Assembly: GCA_036169595.1 (NCBI GenBank)
Contig: CM069769.1
Coordinates: forward strand, 1,255,001-1,275,000
Length of the DNA stretch: 20,000 nt
Source of the DNA: Dictyostelium firmibasis
Taxonomy: Eukaryota; Evosea; Eumycetozoa; Dictyosteliales; Dictyosteliaceae
Direction: 5' to 3'
A program made the position numbers and the translations under genes. The notes under the pieces are model-generated. The model had not been told where the DNA came from and ran no database searches. It saw nothing but the letters and a program-made list of their open reading frames with translations. This document shows, piece by piece, positions 1 through 13,780 of the stretch. How positions within the stretch are numbered: the stretch's first letter is position 1; every line of letters begins with the position of its first letter.

Positions 1-201
1 ATACTATATGAATTTATGTTCTTTTTTGTTGGGTACCAAATTTAAAAAAATAAAAAAATAAAAAAAATAAAATAAAAATAAAATAAATTAAAAATATATA
101 AAAAAAAATAAAATAAATTAGCCATTTATTTTTAATTTTGAAATTAATTTTAAAATTATACTAAAAATAAAGTAGTGTGGATATTAAAATCAGTACCTAA
201 T

Positions 202-238
<37 letters not shown>

Positions 239-886
239 CAATTTTAATTTTGTTATTTAATTTTTTTTAATTTATTTATCTACATTTTTTAATTTTTTTA
301 ATTTACTTATTTATTAATTTAATCTTTTTTATTTTATTTTTTTATTTTATTTTACCACCAAGTTCTTTAATATTTCTTTTTTTTTTTTTTTTTTTTTTTT
401 TGGGAAAATATTAAAAAAAAAAGAATATTTATTATTTTATTATTGGTGTATTGTAAAGGTAATCATAAATTTGCTTTGTTGAATTTTTCAAATTAAAAAA
501 ATATTTTAAAAAAACCTAGATTTTGTCCTATTACACTAAAAACTTTTTTTCCAAAATACCATTCATTTTTTAAAAAAAAAAAAGAAAAGAAAAAAGAAGA
601 AAAAAAGAAAAAAGGAGAAAAAAAGTGATGCATATATAAAAAAAATTATAATTTTTAATCAATAATAAACAGCAAACAACCATACTTTTTTATTTTTATT
701 TTTATTTTCATTTTTTTTTGTTTTCTTCACTTTGCTTGGAAAAAAAAAAAAAAAAACTACAACGTATTCACATAAATTTGCACAATTATTTAATAAAAAA
801 AGAACCCACTTTGTTTATGGTTTTTTATTTTTTATTTTTTATTTTTTTTTTTTTGTCCAAAGATTAAAAAAAAAAAAACCCATAAA

Positions 887-922
<36 letters not shown>

Positions 923-1149
923 GATTTTAAAAAAAAAAAAAAAAAAAAATCAATCAACCATTCATAAATCTATTCAGATTACTGAAAATCAATTGTTGTA
1001 GTTTTCTGTAGAAAAAAAAAAATCATAAATTCAATATTCATAGTTATTGTATTTTTTTATTTTTTTAAATTTTTGTGATTGAAGGGAAATTCTAAAAAAA
1101 AAGAAAAAAGAAAAAATAAAAAAATAAAAAAAAATAAAAATAAAAAAAA

Positions 1150-1196
<47 letters not shown>

Positions 1197-1615
1197 GAAA
1201 AAGCTTATGATTATTACGAATTGTAGAAAAACAGTCTCCTTCTATTATATCATCGTTGTACCATACATTTAATTTTATTTTGTACATATATCATCCTCTT
1301 TTCTTTTCTTTTCTTTTTCTTTTATTTTTAATTATTATTTTTTTTTTCATTTGACATAAATCAAAAAAAAATAAAAAATAAATAAAAAAAATAAAAAAAA
1401 ATAAAATAAAAAAAAAAAATTAAAGGTACATTCACCCACACAAAACGATAGTTTTATTTTTAAAACTAAAAATAATATTATTAGTTTAATTTTTTCCATT
1501 AAAATTTAAAAATAATATCTATACCGTTACCATATCAAAGTAATAATAAAAATGATATTAATATTTTTTTTTCTTTAAAAAAAATAAAACTTTTTTTCTT
1601 TTTTAATATTTAGAT
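1..1615. other. Intergenic, low-complexity A/T DNA upstream of the TENT5-type gene
   Basis: This stretch holds no recognisable gene. It is built of alternating dA and dT homopolymers, including a T run at 203-235 and A runs at about 892-920 and 1152-1194. A short coding-like minus-strand segment at about 1195-1287 is discussed under findings and is not called as a gene. The last part probably carries the promoter and leader of the plus-strand gene starting at 1616. A plausible 5'-leader intron runs from a GTAATA donor at 1540 to a TTTAG acceptor ending at 1613. Codons upstream of that donor contain a stop and no ATG in the joined frame, so the upstream exon would be non-coding. Confidence 0.7.
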
Positions 1616-5311
<3,696 letters not shown>

Positions 5312-5489
5312 ATAAGTTTCATTATTAAAAATTATTAAAAAATATATAAAAAAAAAATACATAAAAAAAAACAGAAAAGAAAAAAGTTGAAAAAAAAATT
5401 ACTATTTAAATTAATTATATAAAAAAAAAAAAAAATATACAAATAAAGTTATATAAAAAAAAATCTGTAAAAATTAAAATATTAAGTCT

Positions 5490-6230
5490 TAAAATTATTG
5501 TCTTTTTTGGCCACAAACTTATTTTCTTCTGATATTTTACTTTCAAGACAGGGTTTACATCAATAAAACTATAAAATTTTTTTTTATTATCAATTAAAAT
5601 AATAAAAAAAAAAAAAAAAACATATTTTAGTTCACCTAGAAAAAAATGAATTTGGTTATAACGATTTGAAAGAAACTAAAATTATTAAATTATTCGGAAG
5701 TTTGTGTAATACTATCAATACCATCTACTTAGTTTAAATCTGAAAGAATGTTTTTGACTGGTAATTTCAAAAAGCCATTCATTAACAAAGTTTACATAAA
5801 TAAGAAAAATAACCAAAATAAAAAATAAAAAACTTCAAATGGGAAGGAGATGAGAATTGAAATTTACTTGATAGAATCCGCCCCACACTCTTATCATTTG
5901 TCCTTTAATTTAAAGGTATTCATCAATAGCTTAGAAATTTTTTTCACGAAGGGTGGAGCTTTGGAATAGAAGTCCTTGTCTATATAGAGAAGTTCTTAAT
6001 TATTGGTTTTTTTTTTATTGATCTTATGATAGCTCAATAGTTTTAATAGACATTCCACCCTTCCTTTAGTGGCTGCTTTGTGAGCATTATTTATTAATTG
6101 TTGCAAATTTGAATGTAATGTTTCACTAGGGTATTGTTCTCCACCTTCATCTTTCCCACTATCTCTTCTTTTCCACTTATAAAAACTAAATGTTATGAAA
6201 AAAAAAAAAAAATAAGATATAAAAATAAAA
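5490..6230. pseudogene. Degraded coding-like relict of unknown family
   Basis: Between two convergent genes lies about 740 bases of higher-complexity sequence unlike the homopolymer spacers around it. Short frames with ordinary protein-like composition appear on both strands. On the minus strand (about 6020-6184) one reads like a charged, helical segment containing NNAHKAATKGRVECLLKLL, faintly ankyrin-like, and another at about 5903-5990 contains DFYSKAPPFVKK. On the plus strand there are frames at about 5630-5740 and 5850-5969. None is joined to a start codon, a credible intron set and a long frame, so I read the region as the remains of one or more genes, with several breaks. The parent family and the original orientation are not recognised. 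A mobile-element origin cannot be excluded. Confidence 0.4.
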
Positions 6231-6241
6231 AAATTCAAAAA

Positions 6242-6304
6242 AGAAATTCATGAAAAACGTTATTTTTATTATTAGAAATTCATAAAAAAAACGTTATTTT
6301 TATT
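6242..6304. repeat. Tandem duplication, two copies of about 30 bases
   Basis: Two near-identical units lie side by side at 6242-6270 and 6274-6304. Both begin AGAAATTCAT, share ACGTTATTTTTATT, and differ mainly in the length of the internal A run. The pair sits just outside the relict at 5490-6230. Confidence 0.8.
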
Positions 6305-6633
6305 TTTTTTAATTAACTTCATTTTTTCAGATGTTGTAAAAAATCTCCCAATTTCTCATAGTTTTTTTAATAAAATGAAAAAAAAAAAAAAATATATAAA
6401 AAAGTAATTTGAATTGTTTATTAATTATTTTTACAAGCTTTTTAAGTTGTTAAATTTCACACATTAAGAAAAAAAAACAAAGTTATTATTGTTTTGAGAA
6501 ACTTTGGTGATTTGTTTAAATCTATTTTTTGTTGTTTTTTTTTTCGCTATTCTATTCCAATGGTTTCTTAATTATTACTTTTAATACTAAATTATTATTA
6601 TTATTATTATTAATTTCCTTCACAAACAATTAT

Positions 6634-8148
6634 TTACACTTTTACACTTGCTTTTGCTTCATTTTTTAACATTGCCTCTTTTAATAATATTGAATTTTCT
6701 GAAACGATTCTTTTGATAGTATTGCCATACCAAATTTGTTTCTTACCATTATTTCTCTTTTGAGCTTCATAAAGCAATTGTCTCTCTAACAATGGTAATG
6801 TGATTTCAGATGGACCCACTATACCTTTTAAACCCGATATCTTTGTTTCTTTGAAAATATTAAAGTTAAACATTTTCTTACGCTCGCCCTGGGCATGGCA
6901 AATAACTTCCTCAGTAATGCCAACTGAAAAACTAAAAAAAGGAAAATATAAAGTTAACATATGATTATTATTATCATAATATTGGTTTTTTGGTTTTTTT
7001 TTTTTTTTTTTTTCTTACCTTGTACCAATGAAAATAAAAATATCAGCTTCATGAATCCAATCCATTGCTTTTTCAATATTATAAAATTGATGAGAAGAAT
7101 AATTTTCGTCAAATAAAAGGGATTGTGGTAAGATTGGTTTTTTACATTCCGGACAGAGTGGTGGAGTAATTTCAAGATTACCCTGCTTCATTGTTGTACC
7201 ATTTATAGAGTAATCACCAATTTCAATATTATCAATGGTTTCATCATATTCGAATCTACAACCTTTAGTAATACATTTATATAATGAAATTCTGCCATGA
7301 ACCTCTACCAATTTCTCCAATGGTACCTTTGCCTTTAAATGAAGTGCATCAACATTTTGTGTAATAACATTTGATCCTAAATATTCTACAAAGTTTGAAA
7401 TTGCAAGATGGCCACTATTTGGTAGTGCATCTAAATATTCCTGTTTTTCATGTGTCTAAAAATTTTTTTTGTTTTTTGTTTTTTTTTTAAATTCAAAATA
7501 AATTAATAAATAAATAATTCTCTTGCTTTTTTTATATGTATATCCACTTAGTGTTTAATATATACATACTCTTAACCAAAATTGATTCCAAAATTGAGCT
7601 GGGTCTTGTTCAAACTTTTTTCTTGTACCCCATTCAGTAATGAAATTTGACCATACACTGGCTGAAAAGAAAATGAGAAAAATATTAATACAAAAATAAA
7701 TAATGAAATAATTTAAAAAATAAACCTACTTTTTGTATTACGATATGCTGAAATACCACTATAAATTTGGAGAGAAAAAATTTTTAAAATGTTAAAATAA
7801 ACATATGACTTTTTCAAAACATCTAATGAAAAAAAAAAAGAAAATTATATACATACGAGTTAATAGAAAGACCAGCACCTGTTATGAATAATATCTTTTT
7901 ACCTGATAACATCTCTTTTGCTAAAATTTCAAACTCTTTTTTATTCTTTAAATAATATTTCTAAAATAATAACGAAAAAAGAAAAACAAAAACAAAAAAA
8001 AAATAGAAATGAAAAAAAAAATGTATTTAGTAAATTATTGAAAGATGTTAAAGAATAATCAATGATAAATAGTTACCATCTCAACATCTTCTTCCTCGAT
8101 TATAGTATCATCTATCACCATGTTTTCAAAAACTATATCGTCTGTCAT
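6634..8148 (-). CDS. Sirtuin (Sir2-family NAD-dependent deacylase), six exons
   Basis: The exons on the minus strand are 8148-8077, 7960-7857, 7758-7730, 7661-7570, 7455-7019 and 6931-6634. Every junction has GT-AG signals and keeps frame, giving 343 residues. The Sir2 fold is clear: GAGLSINSGI (52-61) for NAD binding, TQNVD (131-135), catalytic His152 in EVHGR, a zinc site formed by C160/C165 and C200/C203, and GTS plus SVG (243-249). Sirtuins remove acyl groups from lysines using NAD and release nicotinamide. Two features are uncommon. The usual GIPDFR motif reads GISAYR, keeping the Arg (R65) but losing the Asp. The first zinc pair is spaced C-x4-C. No signal or targeting peptide is obvious, and the short acidic N-terminus suggests a cytosolic or nuclear protein. 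D. discoideum has several sirtuins and I do not assign which one this is. The gene shares an upstream region with the divergent peptidase gene starting at 8831. Confidence 0.9.
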
Positions 8149-8293
8149 TGTTAAAACTATCTATATTTTTTTGTTGTTGCTGCTATTGTTTAAATTATTT
8201 TATATAGAGAATAAACTTTTTAAATTAATTATAAATGTGTGTTAATTTATCTATATTTATTATTATTACTGTTTGCAGAAAAACGTTGTTCTA

Positions 8294-8324
<31 letters not shown>

Positions 8325-8830
8325 TTTTTTTTTTTTGTTTTTGATTTTTTTTTTTTAAAATTTTTTTTTTATTTTTTTTTTTATTTTTTTTTTTAAAATT
8401 TATTTTTAAAATAATTTTATTTTTATATTTCATTTTTTTTTTTTTAAATTTTGGGAAAAACTTTTATATAAGAGAATCAGTGAATAGAAAAAAATAAAAA
8501 AAAATAAAAAAATAATAATAATAAAAAATAAAAAATAAATAAAAAACAATAGATAAAAATTATTTATTGTTTTTTTTTATTTTTTTATTTTATTTGAAAG
8601 AAAAAATTTAAAAACAATTATTTCATTTACGAGATAAAAACGCTGAACCATTTTTGTGCAAAAGAGAGTTGAGGAAAAAAAAAAAAAAAAAAAAAAATTA
8701 AAATATAAAATAAAAAAATAAAATTTTTATAAAAAAAAAAAAATCAAAAAAAACAAAATCTTTTTTATTTTTTATTTTCTATTTTTTTTTTTATTTTATT
8801 TTTTTAAACCAGTTCAAAAAAACAATTAAA
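8149..8830. other. Divergent intergenic region between sirtuin and C39-like peptidase
   Basis: No coding potential is seen in these 682 bases. T-rich tracts dominate about 8295-8455 and A-rich tracts dominate about 8490-8560 and 8670-8750. A TATA-like element (CTTTTATATAAGAG) lies near 8461-8474. Promoters for both flanking genes should lie here, but no specific regulator site was identified. Confidence 0.6.
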
Positions 8831-9941
8831 ATGAATAAATTTGTATTATTTGTTTGCTTTTTTGCACTATTGGTATGTCTATCGATAGCATATCCAACTT
8901 CTTATTATATTCCAAATGTACCATACCACAGACAAGAGACACAATATAATTGTGGTGATGCATCACTTCAGATGGTACTTGAATATAATGGAAGAAAAAT
9001 CGATCAATTGGAAATCGATGATGTAGCACGTACAAGTAATAAAGTTGGAACATCAACATACGACATTATTAGAACACCAAGATTTTCAGTAATGAGTGCA
9101 TCACAAGGTACCGATGAGAAAGAACATGAAGCCAAACATGGATTTAAAGGACACCCATTAGGTTTATTATCTGTTGGTTATTCATCAGCTACTTTATGGT
9201 TGGATGAATTGAAATCATTGGTTGCCAATGATATTCCAGTCATTGTTTTAATGTCCTATTTACCAACTGATCCAGGTGGTCATTTTAGAGTTATTGTTGG
9301 TTATGACGATGAACAAGAGATTATCTACTCTAATGATCCATGGGATCGTAATGGTCAACCAAGACTTTTCAATATGTCCTACACTGAATTCACTCAATTA
9401 TGGAATTACACTGAGCCAGATTCACCACGTGGCACACCATTCTTTGGTTCAATTATGTTCCCATTAACAATGGATTCTTCATCTCAACAATTATCTGGTA
9501 ATCAAACTAAAATCACTGCTTCTTTCTCCTATGATAATCCTTTCCCAATTGATAATATTAATGCGTAAGTAAATAAATACAAATAAATAATAAATTTTTA
9601 TTAATTATTAATAATAAAAATAAAAAACCAATAGTACATTACCAACAGGTTTTTCAGCTCTTACCACATTAATTTTACCAAATGGAGCAATTTTATCACA
9701 AGATTTACCAAATCAACAAAGTAGTTATGTAACACCAACATCACAATTAACTCAAGGTAGCTCAAATAGTTTCTCTTGGATTATTGAATGCGAGAATACA
9801 TGTGGAGGATATTCTTATCAAGTAGAAACTGAAATCGTAATCAGCGATTCAGTACCGTTAACTTATTTCAGAAATAGTTATTCATTCCCAACATATAGCT
9901 ATATGGATATTGTTGGTAACACTTTAACTGCCTCAATTTAA
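8831..9941 (+). CDS. Secreted C39-like (papain-fold) cysteine peptidase family protein, two exons
   Basis: Exon 1 is 8831-9564 and exon 2 is 9635-9941. A GTAAGT donor and a TAG acceptor keep the frame, giving 346 residues. Residues 1-20 form a clear signal peptide, so the product is probably secreted or delivered to the endolysosomal route. Residues about 27-205 look like the peptidase C39-like domain: VPYHRQETQYNCGDAS with the candidate nucleophile C41, GGHFRVIVGY with H151, and SNDPWD with D169, in the order Cys-His-Asp expected for this fold. The substrate is unknown. The last roughly 130 residues are Ser/Thr-rich with alternating hydrophobic stretches and two close Cys (CENTC), suggesting a small beta-sandwich module that I cannot name. 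The ATG follows an A-rich leader and begins the hydrophobic signal sequence directly, which supports the start. Confidence 0.85.
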
Positions 9942-10501
9942 TTAAATTTAAAAAGATAAAATTTTTTTTTTTTTTATTATAATATATTTATTTCTAAATT
10001 ACTTAATATTTGTTTATTGTTTTTTTTTTTTTTATTATCATGAATGTTTTCCTTAATTTTTTTTTATTATACTTTTAATTATTTTTTTTTTTATTATTAT
10101 TATTGTTAATTTTTTTTTTTTAAATTCTAATTTATTTTCTATTTTAAAATATTTTTTTTAAAAATATATCAAACCATTATGTTCCTATATAATAGGAAAG
10201 AAAGGGATTACCTAGATTGGAATTTAAATCAAGTTCCATAAATCTCAAAAAAAAGATACCTTTTATGGGAAAAATTAACAAAAAAATCTTTTAAAAAGGG
10301 GTCAAAAAAACTTAATCCAAGTTTATAGTGCACTTAAATATTGAACAGAAATTTAAATGAATATTAGATAAAAAAAAATAAAAATGAAAAATAAAAAAAA
10401 TAAAAATTAAAAAAAGTTTAAAATAATTAAAAATTATTTTATTTTTAAAAAAAAAAAAATTTTATTTGAAGGTTAAACTTCCAAAAACAAAAGATCCAAA
10501 A

Positions 10502-10540
<39 letters not shown>

Positions 10541-10733
10541 TTAGTGTGATCTCCAATAAAACAATTTCTTCACGTACTGGTTAACTCAATTTTTCAGATT
10601 TTTTTTAAAAAATTTTAAAAAAACCTCTAATGAACCTGTTAACTTACAAAATGGTTTTTTTTTTAAAAAATATCCAATTTTAAAAAGGGACTTAATTGTT
10701 TTAACTATCCTATTTTTTTTTTTTTTTCACATA

Positions 10734-10764
<31 letters not shown>

Positions 10765-11006
10765 GATTGTATAAAATTTTTTTTTTTTTTAATAATGTAT
10801 TTTTTATTGTAATACAAGTATTATTGTGTAGGATCCAAATTTTTTAAAAAAAAAATTAAAAAAAATTAAAATAATTTAAAAAAATTAAAATATCAATATT
10901 TTTCTTTTTTTTAAAAATTTAATAGTTTTTATTCAAAAATAAAAATAAAAATAAATCTACTATAAACCTATATTTTAAAATAAATAATTTTTTTTCCAAA
11001 ATAAAA

Positions 11007-11050
<44 letters not shown>

Positions 11051-11186
11051 TAATAATATAGTAAAAAATATATATCTTACAATAATTCCAAAATAAAGAA
11101 ATAAATAATAATATTCTAAAAATTATTTTTATATAAATTCCAAATTACTATATATATAAAAATAATAAAGAAATAATAATAATAAA
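9942..11186. other. Intergenic region with long T tracts and some higher-complexity segments
   Basis: No gene is called in these 1245 bases. T runs lie at about 10506-10538 and 10739-10764. Segments at about 10175-10350 and 10550-10710 are more complex and may be old relict sequence (see findings). A short AAT repeat lies at about 11009-11046, upstream of the next gene. Confidence 0.6.
10182..10198. repeat. Perfect 7-bp inverted repeat with a 3-base loop
   Basis: The arms TTCCTAT and ATAGGAA flank ATA. It lies about 240 bases after the stop codon of the peptidase gene. Function is unknown. Confidence 0.7.
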
Positions 11187-11668
11187 ATGAAATTCAACTT
11201 TTTATTTTTTATATTTATTTTTATAATATTTTTTAATTTAATAAATCCGATAAAGGGTCAAAATAATACAACTATAAATGAACAAAATAATGAATTAAAA
11301 AGTTTTAAAAATGAATCAAATTTAATATTCTCATCATATTATTATAAAATTGTAAAAGAAGAACTAAATAAAAATTCCAAACCCCCAACAACTTCTAAAA
11401 AAGATCATGATAATGGTATGTAATTTTTTTTTAAAAAAAAAAATATTATTAATTATTATTACTTTATTAATACCTTATTTTATAAAAGAAAAATCAAGAT
11501 TTTGTCTATCAATAAAAGAAGAAGCTTCTTCTGAGCAAGTATCCAAATTATATGTAAGTTTTTTAATTTAAAAATTATTTTATAAAATGAAAAAATTATT
11601 TTATAAAATGAAAAAATTATTTTATAAAATGAAAAAATTATTTTATAAAATGAAAAATAAAAATCTAA

Positions 11669-11699
<31 letters not shown>

Positions 11700-11784
11700 G
11701 ATTATTATATTATATAATATTTTATTAGTCCCACCATTTTTTATTTTAATTACAATAATATTTTATAATTATACTTTGTACTAG
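11187..11784 (+). CDS. Small secreted or membrane protein of unknown function, three exons
   Basis: The proposed exons are 11187-11415, 11489-11553 and 11701-11784, encoding 125 residues. Donors are GTATGT and GTAAGT, acceptors are AAAAG in both cases, and frames join exactly. Residues 1-24 form a very hydrophobic signal peptide. The middle (about 25-95) is polar, Asn/Lys/Ser-rich and has potential N-glycosylation sites (NNTT, NES). Exon 3 encodes a hydrophobic C-terminal stretch of about 20 residues after IIILYN, likely a membrane anchor, ending almost at once. The layout fits a small surface protein with a signal peptide and one C-terminal membrane segment. No family is recognised. The third exon is the weakest part of the model because its acceptor sits in an A/T-only context. 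Confidence 0.55.
11570..11655 (+). repeat. 21-bp minisatellite, about four copies, in the second intron
   Basis: The unit ATGAAAAAATTATTTTATAAA is repeated without change about four times. Each unit contains the 12-base palindrome ATTTTATAAAAT. The array lies within the proposed intron 11554-11700 of the small membrane-protein gene. Confidence 0.9.
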
Positions 11785-11807
11785 TAAAATATTTTCTTTT
11801 AAAATAG

Positions 11808-11840
<33 letters not shown>

Positions 11841-12039
11841 ACAATAATAATAATAATATTACAAATTGTATTTTTATGATTATAAAAAAAAAAAAAAAAA
11901 AAAATTCAAATTATAAATAAAATTAAATACCTTATTTAGTTATTTTTTTTTTCGAAAAAAAACATATTATATAAAACAAATTAAAAAAAAAGCTATTTTT
12001 ATTTTTTTTATTTTATATTTAACTATAAATTTTTTTTAA

Positions 12040-13026
12040 TTAAAATTTTTTTATTGTTGTCATTGGAAGAAAATCTGGATCACAAAAATATTTTGAACAA
12101 CCTTTTTCACCATAGGGTAAAGAGTAAAGTTTATAACCTTTGTTGCAATTAGGTCTACCTAAGTGACATGGTGATTTTTTAACACATTTATCGAATACAG
12201 GGCAACGATTTAAGTCTCTTTTAAAAGTTGCTATTTTACCAAATCTACATTTTGATGATTGTTTGTCAGAAGAGTATAATGAAAGACAATCATCTATTGG
12301 ATCAAGAGTATTGATATAAATTTTTGAAATTATTAATTCATTGTTTTTACCATATTGATAACCTTTTACAATTGAATTATAATTGTTATCATTTGTAACC
12401 AATCTTGAATTTAACCAATTTAAATCTAATAATCCAATTGAATTTGAGTAGGGTTCAGTAAACTTTTCAATAAATCCAAATGGTTCATTGGAATTTAATT
12501 TATCAATAATAATATTTGAACAATTTACAATTGAATTACAAATAAATGGTGATGGACTCATAAAATAAAAAAATTCTTTAACTTTGATAGTTTGTGCATT
12601 TACATTATTATTATTTTTGTTTTCATTTAATTCTAATTGATGATAAATATCTGAAATAATAAAATCATTTGATCCATCATCTTTAAAATCACCAGATACT
12701 ATAATTTCACTTTCAAATTGAGTAATGGTTGTTTGTTGTTCTTGTTTATTTAAATCTGTTATAATTGATAAATTTAGTTTTGACTTTTTTGGTACTTCAA
12801 CATTTGAAACATATTCTTCTTTACCTTGAATAGCTCCAACTTCAGGATTAACTAAAGTTAAAATAAAACCATTACTACTAATATTGTTATTGTTATTGTT
12901 ATTGCTGTTGTTGTTGTTGTTAACTTTTATAAAATAATAATTCTTTTCAGAAATTGATTTATTATTTATACAATTAATATCTACAATTAAGATACTAATT
13001 ACAAATAATATAAAGAGTAATTTCAT
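12040..13026 (-). CDS. Secreted protein with a Cys-rich C-terminal domain
   Basis: This intronless frame of 328 residues starts at 13026 with a signal peptide (about 1-19, MKLLFILFVISILIVDINC). The mature protein opens with an Asn-rich stretch, followed by about 200 residues with no motif I recognise and several potential N-glycosylation sites. The last roughly 75 residues hold eight cysteines in a compact pattern that includes RCPVFDKC, SPCHLGRPNC and GCSKYFCDPDF. This looks like a disulfide-bonded extracellular module. The composition resembles the many lineage-specific secreted proteins of dictyostelids, but I do not recognise a characterised family and assign no function. The gene is convergent with the small membrane-protein gene, with about 255 bases between stops, and divergent from tdo. 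Confidence 0.75.
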   Translation of the reverse strand: MKLLFILFVISILIVDINCINNKSISEKNYYFIKVNNNNNSNNNNNNNISSNGFILTLVNPEVGAIQGKEEYVSNVEVPKKSKLNLSIITDLNKQEQQTTITQFESEIIVSGDFKDDGSNDFIISDIYHQLELNENKNNNNVNAQTIKVKEFFYFMSPSPFICNSIVNCSNIIIDKLNSNEPFGFIEKFTEPYSNSIGLLDLNWLNSRLVTNDNNYNSIVKGYQYGKNNELIISKIYINTLDPIDDCLSLYSSDKQSSKCRFGKIATFKRDLNRCPVFDKCVKKSPCHLGRPNCNKGYKLYSLPYGEKGCSKYFCDPDFLPMTTIKKF

Positions 13027-13780
13027 TTTTTTATTTTTATTATTAGATATATAAAAAAGAAAAAAGACAAAAAAAAAAAAAAGAAACCAATTTTTCTTTT
13101 TTTTTTTTGTTTTTTTTTTTTAATTGAAATTTATATAAAAAAAATATAAAATAAAAAATTAAAAAATAAATTTCTTATTTTGGAAAAAATAAAAAAAATA
13201 AAAAAAATAAAAAAAAATAAAAAAAAATATTTTTAAGGGGTAGAAAGAAAAAAGAAAAAAGAAAAAAAAAAATAATAAAGGAAATAGTTCATTTTTATTT
13301 TAATAATAAAAGATATAATATGAATTTTTTTTTTTTTTTTTTTTTTTTTAATTATTATAATTACAAGATAACTTTGAGTTATAATAAAATTATAAAAAAT
13401 TTTATGGATTTTGACATTAAAAACCTTTTGAAATTTCTATCATAATTTTGATATTAAAAGAAAGGTTTTTTTTATTTTATTTTTTTTTTATTTTAATTTT
13501 TTTTCATTTTTTTTTATTTTTCATTTTTTTTTTTTTCAAAAAAGATTTTTTTTTTTTAACAAAAAACGATTAACTTTTTTTGTAATATTAAAAAATAAAA
13601 GGATAATTATTTTAAAAACCACATTATATAATATTAATAATAAATAATAAATAATAATAATTATAATTATAATAAAATAATAATAATAATAATAATAGTA
13701 ATAATAATAATAATAATTAATAAAAATTAATATAAGAGTAATAATAATAACAAAAAAAATAAATTAATAATACTAATAAA
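13027..13780. other. Divergent intergenic region between the Cys-rich gene and tdo
   Basis: No gene is seen in these 754 bases. Features are A/T homopolymers, a block of AAT/TAA-rich sequence at about 13630-13780 serving as the A-rich leader of tdo, and an inverted repeat with 10-base arms (AAAAACCTTT at 13419-13428 and AAAGGTTTTT at 13461-13470) around a 32-base spacer. Near the repeat, TTTTGACATTAAAA and TTTTGATATTAAAA form an imperfect direct repeat. Confidence 0.6.

Noticed and set aside
879-885. CCCATAA, resembling the DUSE upstream element of Dictyostelium small RNA genes
   Set aside because: The seven-base word occurs by chance in such DNA. No class I RNA signature or box motif was found about 60 bases downstream.
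10263-10269. DUSE-like word on the minus strand
   Set aside because: A hairpin lies at about the right distance, but no recognisable small RNA sequence accompanies it.
11570-11655. CRISPR-like tandem array
   Set aside because: The units are directly adjacent with no spacers, A/T-only and in a eukaryotic intron.
11587-11784. Plus-strand frame with four MKKLFYK repeats
   Set aside because: It is intronic minisatellite read through into exon 3 of the small membrane-protein gene, with no independent promoter or leader evidence.
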